A stretch of DNA of 6,987 nucleotides from an uncultured Bacteroidales bacterium (GCA_905236955.1 CAJOQW010000111.1:1-6987), one strand, 5' to 3'; positions 1 through 5,777 are shown, numbered from the stretch's first letter. Notes: a model not told the origin generated them from the sequence alone. Made by a program: numbers and translations.

Positions 1-329
1 ACCATGAAGGCCATGGACAGGGCGGCCAGCACAAGGCCCAGCGGAAGGAAGCGCCTTGCGTTGCTGCGGTCCGACACGCTGGCCATTATGAATTTGGATA
101 TACCATAGGCTATCGCATTCATTGAAAGCACTATACCCAGCTCGCCCTTTTCAAATCCGAAGGGCGCCAGCATGGGAATGGCCATTGAAAAATTCTTGCG
201 TACGATATAAAAACCGGCGTATCCGATGAATATCCCGAGGAAAACCTGCATGCGCAGTCGTTTGTAGCGCTCATCGGCCTCGGGGCCGGTCTGTTCCGCC
301 TTGAACGGAGGAGGTGTTAGGAATGACAT
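1..329 (-). CDS. glpT: GlpT-like glycerol-3-phosphate:phosphate antiporter, N-terminal 109 residues
   Basis: This is a major facilitator superfamily transporter of the organophosphate:phosphate antiporter family, which in the inner membrane exchanges glycerol-3-phosphate for phosphate. Only about 109 codons are in the window; the 3' end lies beyond position 1. The visible part aligns well, from memory, with the start of E. coli GlpT: RYKRLRMQVFLGIFIGYAGF, then YIVRKNF, in which R44 corresponds to the substrate-binding Arg45. Next come a second membrane segment and SVSDRSNARRFLP, the loop between helices 2 and 3 typical of GlpT/UhpT. A third hydrophobic segment begins before the edge. The ATG is 3 bases after the sigma-factor stop codon, with purine-rich AAAGAAGAA just upstream, so translational coupling is likely. 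UhpT or another organophosphate transporter is the main alternative, but the N-terminal match favours GlpT. Confidence 0.88.
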   Translation of the reverse strand, partial: MSFLTPPPFKAEQTGPEADERYKRLRMQVFLGIFIGYAGFYIVRKNFSMAIPMLAPFGFEKGELGIVLSMNAIAYGISKFIMASVSDRSNARRFLPLGLVLAALSMAFM

Positions 330-332
330 GGT

Positions 333-914
333 TTATTCTTCTTTGTCGTCTTGTTTCATCTTGTCTATAATGGCCTTGGCCCGGCGGATGCGGGTACGAA
401 CCGTGTTCAGCTCCATATCGAGTTCTTCCGCTATCTCCTTGTACTGCAGTCCATCGACAAGGCGCATGCGGGCTATCCCGCGGTAGAGTTCCGGAAGCCC
501 CTCTATGTATTTCTGGGTACGGTCCTGGTCCTCGGTGCGTATGATGCTGTCGAGGGCGCTGTCCTCGCCGTCGTCGATGCGGCTGGCTATGGTCACCATA
601 GTGCGGGTGTCGTCGTCGAGCGAGACTATCTGCCGGTGGCTCTTCTGTTCCTGCTCGACCGTGTCGATGGCCGTATTGCGCGCGATTGTCAGCAGCCAGG
701 TAGTGAACTGGCTCTTGGAGGGGTCGTAGCTCCGTATCTGCCGGAAGGCTTTCTCGAAACTTTTGGAGCAGATGTCGTCGACGTAGAAATCGTCGAGATT
801 CTTCATCTTGCTTTTGATGTATTTACGGAGGGTGTCGATATTCTCATCCCATAGATGGGTGAAAGCGGCACCGTCCCCGATTATCGCCAGGCGGATGAGT
901 TCGTCAGTGGGCAT
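333..914 (-). CDS. ECF-type RNA polymerase sigma factor
   Basis: This is a sigma-70 family factor of the ECF group, which directs core RNA polymerase to a subset of promoters. From the chosen start it is 193 residues. Region 2 covers about residues 18-90 and includes DDICSKSFEKAFRQIRSYDP and FTTWLLTIARNTAID, the core- and -10-binding part. An acidic linker follows (SLDDDTRT, DDGEDSALD). Region 4 is at about 130-185, with LPELYRGIARMRLVDGLQYK and the helix-turn-helix EIAEELDMELNTVRTRIRRA. The frame is open to an ATG at 959, with others at 932 and 914. I chose 914 because family members usually begin just before a TDEELI-like segment and because it overlaps polA least (11 bases). No start has a good ribosome binding site, so 932 is also possible. 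No anti-sigma gene follows directly; the next gene is glpT. Confidence 0.9.
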   Translation of the reverse strand: MPTDELIRLAIIGDGAAFTHLWDENIDTLRKYIKSKMKNLDDFYVDDICSKSFEKAFRQIRSYDPSKSQFTTWLLTIARNTAIDTVEQEQKSHRQIVSLDDDTRTMVTIASRIDDGEDSALDSIIRTEDQDRTQKYIEGLPELYRGIARMRLVDGLQYKEIAEELDMELNTVRTRIRRAKAIIDKMKQDDKEE

Positions 915-3489
915 CGAGCCATGTTTTACCATAATTGCATTCGACTGTAAGTGGGACATTCAGCTTGATTACATTCTCCATCTCGCGCACGAGTATCTCC
1001 TTGACCTTTTCTATCTCATCCTCAGGTACTTCAAGGAGAAGTTCGTCGTGTATCTGGAGCACCATCCGCGACCGCAGGGCTTCTTCGCGAAGACAGGCCG
1101 CGACGCGGATCATGGCTATCTTTATTATATCGGCCGCAGTGCCCTGGATGGGAGCGTTAACGGCGTTGCGCTCTGCGAAGGCACGCAGGTTGGCGTTGTG
1201 CGAATCGATATCTGGGATATAACGGCGGCGGCCGAAGAGGGTCTCCGTATATTTGGTCGCCCGTGCTCCCGCGAGGGTGCCGTCTATGAACGAGCGGATT
1301 GCCGGGAAATTGGCGAAATAGCCGTCTATCAACTCTTTAGCCTCCTTTCGGGAGGTCTTCAGGCGCTGCGCCAGGCCGAAGGAGGAGATGCCGTACATTA
1401 TGCCGAAGTTGGCCGTCTTGGCCATGCGCCTCTGGTCGGAGGTAACTTCCCCGACGGGTACCCCGAATATCTTCGAGGCGGTGGCGGCATGGACATCCTG
1501 CCCCTCCCTGAAAGCCCGGCAGAGGTGCTCGTCCCCACTGAGATGGGCCATGACGCGAAGCTCGATCTGGGAGTAGTCGGCACTCATCATCACCCACCCG
1601 GGACTGCCCGCGACGAAGGCCTTGCGTATCTCCCTTCCCTGCTCGGTTCGGATGGGGATGTTCTGCAGGTTGGGGTTGCTGGATGACAATCTACCGGTAG
1701 ATGTAAGTGCTTGGTTGAAAGTGGTATGCACCCTTCCATCGACGGGCGAGATGTAATCGGAGAAGGGTTCGATATATGTGTTCAGGAGCTTGCGCAGGCC
1801 GCGGTAATCGAGTATGGCGTCTATGATGGGACTCCTGTCCGAAAGGGCGCTCAGGGTCTCCTCATCGGTGGGCCAACTCCCCTTTTTGGGTTTCTTGGCC
1901 ATGGGATCTAGCTGGAGTTTCTCGAATATCACCTCGCCTATCTGCTTGGGAGAAGACACGTTGAGAGAGGGCTCCCCGGCCAGGTCCCTCACCTCGGCCT
2001 CGCGCTCGAGCATGCCCTTGCGCAAGCCCCGGGCGAACTCCTGAAGGGAGGCCAGGTCAATCTTGACCCCGGCTAGCTCCATGCCGGACAGGACGGAAAT
2101 GAGCGGCTCCTCTATTTCGTCGTAGAGCCTGGCCATGCCAGCCCTGCCGAGTTCGGCATACAGCATGTCAGAGAGGGTCCGCAAAGCCTTGCACTCCACG
2201 GAACGGTCTTTGGCCTCGACTTCGTCGAACAGGGAACCGGTGTTCCCTTCCGACTCTTCCAGTTCCACACCCACATAGCTTTGCAAGAGCGACTCCAGTT
2301 TGTGGGAGCGCTCGGGATTGATGAGGTAATGCATTATCTCACAGTCAAGCAGGCGCCCTTGCAGCCTTATGCCCGCCTTGGCAAGAGCGTTCATCTGGGC
2401 CTTGATGCCGAAACCGGCCTTGGACTTGAGAGAATCTTCCAGCAAAGAGCGGAACTCTTCGGGACTGCCCTTTTCAACACCTTTGCCGTCAGCGACATAT
2501 AGAGTTTCACCGTCAAGGACTATGGCATAGTCAGCAACCTTTGCGGGTGCGGTCTTCACTGCATTGTTAGCGGGGGAACCCTTCAGAGTGGGGCCGGACG
2601 AAAGCGGATAGGATTCATGCGAGAGCAGACCTCCCCGGAGGTACTTTTTCAGGGAGTTGAACTCATAGAAATTGAACAGATCCATGACCTGAGGCCCGTA
2701 CGAGGTGTCCAGCACCATGTCTTCGGCTGTGGTTTCAAGCGGGATATCGGTCTTTATCGTTACCAGGGTCCTGCTCAGGGCGATATGGTCGCGGGCCTCT
2801 TCGAACATGCCCTGTTGACGGGGCGTAAGTTCCTGTAAGTGAGCATAGATATTCTCTACTGTGCCATACTGCTTGAGCAGTTTGGCGGCGCCCTTCTCCC
2901 CCACTCCCCTCACTCCGGGCACATTGTCCGATGCGTCGCCGCAGATGGTAAGCATGTCGATGATCTGCCCAGGACGGTCGATGCCGTATTTTTCGCAGAG
3001 TTTCGGGACATCGACCACCTCGTTGTCTCCCCCTTTGCCGGGTTTATACTGGAAGATATGGTCTTCCAAAAGCTGGCCGTAGTCCTTGTCGGGGGTGACC
3101 ATGAACACGTCGAACCCTTCCGAAGCCGAGCGTTTGGCCATGGAGCCTATGACGTCGTCGGCCTCGTAACCAGGGAGCATGAGCACGGGGATATTCAGCG
3201 CCCTGACTATCTTCGTGAGAGGTTCTAGCGCATCTATCACAAGCTGCGGGGTGGGCGGCCTGGTGCCCTTGTATTCGGGATAGAGCTGGTTGCGGAAGGT
3301 GCCTCCGGGAGGGTCGAAACTCACCGCCACATGGGTGGGTTTCTCCCTCTCGAGGAGCTCCAGGAGGTATTTGGTGAATCCGAAGAGGATGGACGTGTCG
3401 GTCCCCTTGCTGTTTATCATCGGCCTGCCCAGGAAGGCATAGTACATCTTGAACACGAGGGCATGGCCGTCTATAAGAAAAAGTTTCAT
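904..3489 (-). CDS. polA: DNA polymerase I
   Basis: This is a family A DNA polymerase for Okazaki-fragment maturation and repair synthesis, 861 residues. The 5' nuclease domain (about 1-290) is intact: D7, FDPPGGTFRNQLYPEYKGTR, EADD at 109-112, TPDKDYGQL at 132-140, and GDASDNVPGVRGVGEKGA with its helix-hairpin-helix. The polymerase domain (about 455-861) has TSTGRLSSSNPNLQNIPIR, motif A ADYSQIELR (D638, E643), the O helix RRMAKTANFGIMYG (R687, K691, F695, Y699) and motif C QIHDELLLEV (D815). The middle domain (about 318-455) is short. It has no credible exonuclease motif I, and in my alignment the motif II aspartate position is Q365, so it is probably inactive for 3'-5' proofreading, as in Taq and Bst enzymes. 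F695 at the O-helix discriminator position is the usual residue. The start codon lies inside a large inverted repeat, and the stop overlaps the sigma gene. Confidence 0.98.
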   Translation of the reverse strand: MKLFLIDGHALVFKMYYAFLGRPMINSKGTDTSILFGFTKYLLELLEREKPTHVAVSFDPPGGTFRNQLYPEYKGTRPPTPQLVIDALEPLTKIVRALNIPVLMLPGYEADDVIGSMAKRSASEGFDVFMVTPDKDYGQLLEDHIFQYKPGKGGDNEVVDVPKLCEKYGIDRPGQIIDMLTICGDASDNVPGVRGVGEKGAAKLLKQYGTVENIYAHLQELTPRQQGMFEEARDHIALSRTLVTIKTDIPLETTAEDMVLDTSYGPQVMDLFNFYEFNSLKKYLRGGLLSHESYPLSSGPTLKGSPANNAVKTAPAKVADYAIVLDGETLYVADGKGVEKGSPEEFRSLLEDSLKSKAGFGIKAQMNALAKAGIRLQGRLLDCEIMHYLINPERSHKLESLLQSYVGVELEESEGNTGSLFDEVEAKDRSVECKALRTLSDMLYAELGRAGMARLYDEIEEPLISVLSGMELAGVKIDLASLQEFARGLRKGMLEREAEVRDLAGEPSLNVSSPKQIGEVIFEKLQLDPMAKKPKKGSWPTDEETLSALSDRSPIIDAILDYRGLRKLLNTYIEPFSDYISPVDGRVHTTFNQALTSTGRLSSSNPNLQNIPIRTEQGREIRKAFVAGSPGWVMMSADYSQIELRVMAHLSGDEHLCRAFREGQDVHAATASKIFGVPVGEVTSDQRRMAKTANFGIMYGISSFGLAQRLKTSRKEAKELIDGYFANFPAIRSFIDGTLAGARATKYTETLFGRRRYIPDIDSHNANLRAFAERNAVNAPIQGTAADIIKIAMIRVAACLREEALRSRMVLQIHDELLLEVPEDEIEKVKEILVREMENVIKLNVPLTVECNYGKTWLDAH

Positions 3490-3514
3490 ATCCTATGCAA
3501 ATATGAAACTTTTT
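3478..3514. repeat. 14-bp perfect inverted repeat over the polA start codon
   Basis: The arms AAAAAGTTTCATAT (3478-3491) and ATATGAAACTTTTT (3501-3514) are exact reverse complements separated by 9 bases. On the polA-sense strand the second arm contains the ATG (3487-3489) and the next three codons, and ends in a T run. RNA crossing the whole element could fold with the start codon in the stem. As DNA it could also be an operator, or a weak AT-rich terminator for the upstream DUF1080 gene. The repeat is seen directly; its role is inferred. Confidence 0.7.
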
Positions 3515-3528
3515 ACCCGCTTTTGCAA
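3498..3528 (-). promoter_or_regulatory. Candidate Bacteroidetes-type promoter for polA
   Basis: On the minus strand, TTG (plus 3526-3528) is followed by exactly 20 bases and then CATATTTG (plus 3498-3505), which is one base off the TAnnTTTG consensus. Transcription would begin roughly 5-8 bases later, only a few bases before the polA ATG or at it. The -7 box overlaps one arm of the inverted repeat. Confidence 0.5.
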
Positions 3529-3531
3529 GGA

Positions 3532-4872
3532 CTACATTTCTTTGATCTTTATGTTTCGGTACAAGACGTGGTCGCCGTGGTCCTGAAGCAGGATATAACC
3601 TTCCGCAGCATTGCCGAAATCGGGCCAGTCCTTGTATTTGCTGTACGCCACCAGGGCGTTCCACATCTGGTTATTGCGCTCATATTCAAGGAGTTTATGG
3701 TCGTTGAGCCAGTGTTCCACATGGTTGCCCCTGACAATTACCATGGCCGTATGCCACCCGTCGATGGTATAGGTCTCCCAAACTCCCTTAGGAGCAGGGA
3801 TAAGGTCGTAGAGCGAGCCCAGGGTGCGGTTGCCCCGGACTCCGAGCTTGGCATCCGGATGGAGTTCGTCGTCAAGCACCTGAAACTCACAGCCTATCGC
3901 CGATCCCGGACCGGTGTTCATGAAAGGATCCACGAAATACTTGATGCCGCTGTTTGCGCCCGGGGTCAGCTTGAAATCCACCGTGAGGATGAAATTGCGG
4001 TACTTGCGGTCGGTTATGATGTCGCCGCCGCCTGTGCTCTCGCCGCCGTCTCCCTTGTTCACCGAAAGTATGCCGTCTTCCACCGTCCAGCCGTGATCCG
4101 GGAAAACACCCTGCTTGCGGGCGCTTTGCCAGCCCGCGGTGGTCTTGCCGTCGAAGAGGAGTTTCCAGCCGTCTGCGATTTCTTCGTCCGTCAGGGTATT
4201 GGCTATACAGTTCACAGCCGGCATGGCGGTGGGGGTCGCATATTCCGCGACATCCTTCGTAATGATGCGGATATCCTTCCAGCAGACGGTGGAGCCTTCG
4301 AGTTCGGGCTTAACCTTGTGCACCTGGAGGGCTATGTACCCGTCGGCATCGGCATCGTCGATGAGGTTGCTGCAGGGAATGCCGTTCACCCAGGTGCGGA
4401 TATTGTTTCCGATGGCCTCCACGCGGGCATGGTTCCACCCTTTATGGAACGCTGCTTCCTCTGCGGGACCGGCGTCCGGACGGCACAGCCATCCGCGGCG
4501 GTCCTCGTCATAGATACGGCCGCACAGGCCGGGATTGGCAGGGTCTATCTCGAACTGATAGCCGTAGAACCGGCCCCTTTCTGGATTGAGGTGACTGCGC
4601 AGCTGCACGCCGGAATTGAGGACGTCGGACTTGAAGTCGAACTCCAGGATGAAGTCGCCATATACGTCCCTGGTGGCCAGGAAGGAGTTGGCTTTGCTCT
4701 GGGATGTGGCGGTGCCCACGATCATTCCGTCTCGGACCGTGAACTTAGCCGTGCCCGTGACCTGCCTCCATCCCTTCATGTTCCTGCCGTTGAAAAGTTC
4801 TTCCCAGGGCTGGGCCTGAAGGCCGGCGGACATAAGGACGAGCGCCGCCGAAATCATGAGTATCTTTTTCAT
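3532..4872 (-). CDS. Secreted tandem DUF1080 protein (3-keto-disaccharide hydrolase family)
   Basis: This 446-residue exported protein has two DUF1080 domains (Pfam 3-keto-disaccharide_hydrolase, a concanavalin-like beta-sandwich). Some family members cleave 3-keto-glycosides; the substrate here is unknown. A signal peptide covers residues 1-20 (MKK start, hydrophobic core, likely cleavage after GLQA), with no lipobox, so it is probably periplasmic. Domain 1 (about 23-205) shows WEELFNGRNMKGWR, FTVRDGMIVG, FILEFDFKSD, NSGVQLRS, WVNG and GYIALQVHK. Domain 2 (about 234-446) repeats the same order: WKLLFDGKTTAGWQ, WTVEDGILSV, FILTVDFKL, NSGIKYFV, WLND and GYILLQDHG. They are clearly diverged copies rather than a recent duplication. 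The gene ends 42 bases before polA on the same strand and diverges from tadA. No transporter or glycoside hydrolase genes are alongside, so context does not reveal the sugar. Confidence 0.88.
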   Translation of the reverse strand: MKKILMISAALVLMSAGLQAQPWEELFNGRNMKGWRQVTGTAKFTVRDGMIVGTATSQSKANSFLATRDVYGDFILEFDFKSDVLNSGVQLRSHLNPERGRFYGYQFEIDPANPGLCGRIYDEDRRGWLCRPDAGPAEEAAFHKGWNHARVEAIGNNIRTWVNGIPCSNLIDDADADGYIALQVHKVKPELEGSTVCWKDIRIITKDVAEYATPTAMPAVNCIANTLTDEEIADGWKLLFDGKTTAGWQSARKQGVFPDHGWTVEDGILSVNKGDGGESTGGGDIITDRKYRNFILTVDFKLTPGANSGIKYFVDPFMNTGPGSAIGCEFQVLDDELHPDAKLGVRGNRTLGSLYDLIPAPKGVWETYTIDGWHTAMVIVRGNHVEHWLNDHKLLEYERNNQMWNALVAYSKYKDWPDFGNAAEGYILLQDHGDHVLYRNIKIKEM

Positions 4873-4876
4873 ATGC

Positions 4877-4907
4877 TAAAGATACGGTTTTAATCCTATC
4901 TTTGCAA
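4877..4907 (-). promoter_or_regulatory. Candidate promoter for the DUF1080 gene
   Basis: On the minus strand, TTG (plus 4905-4907) is followed by 20 bases and then TATCTTTA (plus 4877-4884), one base from TAnnTTTG. The gene's ATG begins 4 bases after this box, so the message would be leaderless or nearly so. The -33 element falls immediately after the -7 box of the opposing tadA promoter. Confidence 0.6.
4897..4904 (+). promoter_or_regulatory. Candidate -7 box of the tadA promoter
   Basis: TATCTTTG matches the Bacteroidetes -7 consensus TAnnTTTG exactly and lies 4 bases before the tadA ATG at 4909. I see no good TTG at 19-21 bases upstream, so it may be weaker or depend on an activator. It forms a 7-bp inverted repeat with the opposing -7 box, 12 bases apart. 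Confidence 0.6.
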
Positions 4908-4908
4908 C

Positions 4909-5343
4909 ATGGATGCAGATGAAAGATTCATGTGGGAGGCGCTCAAGGAGGCGCAGGCCGCCGCAGCCGAAGACGAGGTGCCCATAGGGGCCGTGGTAAC
5001 CTCCCGGGGGCGCATCGTCGGCAAGGGACACAACATGGTGGAAAGGCTCAACGACCCCACCGCCCACGCCGAGATGATCGCCATTACCGCAGCGTGTGAG
5101 GCAATGGGAGGCAAGTACCTGAACGATTGCACGTTATATGTCACGGTAGAGCCTTGCCCAATGTGCGCGGCCGCCATGCGTTGGGCGCAGCTGGGACGGC
5201 TGGTTTACGGCGCCGCCGACCCCAAGCGCGGGCACAGCCTCTTCTCCCCCGCCCTGCTGCATCCCAAGACCGAAACCTCGGCCGGCGTGCTCGAAGGAGA
5301 TTGTTCAGCGCTTATAGTTGATTTTTTCAAAAACAAACGCTAA
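4909..5343 (+). CDS. tadA: tRNA adenosine(34) deaminase
   Basis: This cytosine/adenosine deaminase-fold enzyme of 144 residues converts A34 to inosine in the anticodon of tRNA-Arg(ACG), so that one tRNA reads several CGN codons. The zinc site is complete: HAE at 53-55, with H53 as ligand and E55 as proton shuttle, and PCPMC at 82-86, with C83 and C86 as ligands. DEVPIGAVV at 22-30 is the usual N-terminal strand. The C-terminal part (YGAADPKRGHSLFSP, then HPK, and ALIVDFFKNKR at the end) follows TadA rather than guanine or cytidine deaminases. The length is normal. The ATG at 4909 sits directly after a -7 promoter box, and no upstream Shine-Dalgarno sequence is seen. The gene diverges from DUF1080, and its stop codon is part of the next promoter. 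A generic nucleoside deaminase is the alternative. Confidence 0.93.
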   Translation: MDADERFMWEALKEAQAAAAEDEVPIGAVVTSRGRIVGKGHNMVERLNDPTAHAEMIAITAACEAMGGKYLNDCTLYVTVEPCPMCAAAMRWAQLGRLVYGAADPKRGHSLFSPALLHPKTETSAGVLEGDCSALIVDFFKNKR

Positions 5344-5348
5344 CTTTG
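5318..5348 (+). promoter_or_regulatory. Promoter of the tRNA-Gln transcript, inside the end of tadA
   Basis: TTG (5318-5320), exactly 20 bases, then TAACTTTG (5341-5348) is a full match to the Bacteroidetes promoter pattern. The TAA stop of tadA (5341-5343) is the first part of the -7 box, and the -33 element is in the last tadA codons. The transcript would start near 5353 and run through the tRNA to the terminator at 5608-5646. Confidence 0.72.
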
Positions 5349-5359
5349 CGGTCCTTCCC

Positions 5360-5433
5360 TGAACCATCAGGCCAACCGGCCGGGCCCGGGACTTTCCTGT
5401 GAGGGTTCATTGAGCCATCAGGCGAACCGCCGG
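5360..5433 (+). repeat. Two-copy imperfect direct repeat in the tRNA leader
   Basis: Two related blocks lie 51 bases apart: 5360-5383 (TGAACCATCAGGCCAACCGG, then CCGG) and 5411-5433 (TGAGCCATCAGGCGAACCGC, then CGG). They share the core CCATCAGGC-AACCG and are GC-rich. The region lies between the promoter and the tRNA and matches no RNA family I recognise. Confidence 0.6.
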
Positions 5434-5484
5434 TCCGGTCTTTGCGAATGCAAAGATACAAGGACATAAGGCGGCGGGGTATTA

Positions 5485-5501
5485 TAGGGGCAGAGCCCCT
5501 A
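5485..5501 (+). other. Short stable hairpin just before the tRNA
   Basis: TAGGGGC (5485-5491) and GCCCCTA (5495-5501) pair perfectly around a three-base loop, 8 bases before the tRNA begins. It could help 5' processing or act as a weak terminator of read-through from tadA; only four T residues follow, so termination is doubtful. Confidence 0.5.
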
Positions 5502-5509
5502 GGTTTTAA

Positions 5510-5580
5510 TGAGGTATGGTGTAATGGTAGCACTAAAGATTTTGGTTCTTCCAGTCTAGGTTCGAATCCTGGTACCTCAA
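5510..5580 (+). tRNA. tRNA-Gln(TTG)
   Basis: A 71-nt cloverleaf. The acceptor stem TGAGGTA (5510-5516) pairs fully with TACCTCA (5573-5579), followed by discriminator A5580. The D arm is GTGT/GCAC, with a T-G wobble, around the loop AATGGTA. The anticodon loop TTTTGGT (5540-5546) gives anticodon TTG (5542-5544), which reads CAA and, by wobble, CAG. The T arm is CTAGG, TTCGAAT, CCTGG. The terminal CCA is not encoded. The U1-A72 pair is typical of bacterial tRNA-Gln. The outermost anticodon-stem pair (27-43) is an A-C mismatch. Confidence 0.95.
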
Positions 5581-5607
5581 CAATAAGAGTCGGTATTTGA
5601 CTGCGAC

Positions 5608-5646
5608 GAGTCGGAAAATCATCGGTATTTTTCCGACTCATTTTTT
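5608..5646 (+). terminator. Intrinsic terminator after tRNA-Gln
   Basis: GAGTCGGAAAA (5608-5618) and TTTTCCGACTC (5629-5639) form an 11-bp perfect stem with a 10-base loop, followed by A and six T residues (5641-5646). It ends the tadA/tRNA transcript 27 bases after the tRNA. Confidence 0.88.
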
Positions 5647-5650
5647 GGAG

Positions 5651-5676
5651 CAATTCCGAATGTTTCACCGGAATTG
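5651..5676. repeat. 8-bp inverted repeat upstream of the peptide-lipoprotein unit
   Basis: CAATTCCG (5651-5658) and CGGAATTG (5669-5676) are exact reverse complements around 10 bases. No T run follows, so it is not an intrinsic terminator. It contains the GGAATT core that recurs closer to the promoter and could be a protein-binding site. Confidence 0.45.
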
Positions 5677-5749
5677 AGATTCTATCGTCTTTGGAGCGCC
5701 TGTCCTTGAAGATTTCGAAAAAAGCAGAAGACCTATTATATAAATACTA

Positions 5750-5768
5750 GGAATTCCAGAATTAATTC
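5750..5768. promoter_or_regulatory. Two adjacent palindromes, possible operator
   Basis: GGAATTCC (5750-5757) and GAATTAATTC (5759-5768) are both self-complementary and fill the spacer directly upstream of the -7 box at 5770, where a -33 element is not apparent. An operator or activator site is inferred from position only. Confidence 0.35.
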
Positions 5769-5769
5769 G

Positions 5770-5777
5770 TAACTTTG
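5770..5777 (+). promoter_or_regulatory. -7 box for the peptide-lipoprotein unit
   Basis: TAACTTTG is an exact match to TAnnTTTG. No TTG is present 19-21 bases upstream; that place is occupied by short palindromes. Transcription would begin near 5782-5785, leaving a leader of about 45 bases before the 55-residue ORF. Confidence 0.6.

Noticed and set aside
808..1686. 292-codon plus-strand frame opposite polA and the sigma gene
   Set aside because: It is antisense to the conserved polymerase palm motifs, and its translation has no recognisable features.
3331..4893. 520-codon open frame on the plus strand opposite the DUF1080 gene
   Set aside because: It is fully antisense to an intact gene with a signal peptide and two recognisable domains. 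Its translation shows no coherent domain. It is a codon-bias shadow.
5451..5458. TATCTTTG on the minus strand in the tRNA leader, a possible antisense promoter toward tadA
   Set aside because: No TTG lies at the right distance and no gene follows on that strand. It is also one arm of a local inverted repeat, so a chance match is likely.
5349..5509. SRP RNA, 6S RNA or a riboswitch in the tRNA leader
   Set aside because: I looked for the conserved SRP loop sequence and known aptamer cores and saw none.
5327..5668. 113-codon minus-strand frame across the tRNA
   Set aside because: It contains the segment VPGFEPRLEEPKSLVLPLHH, the typical antisense translation of a tRNA gene. It also spans the terminator and promoter.
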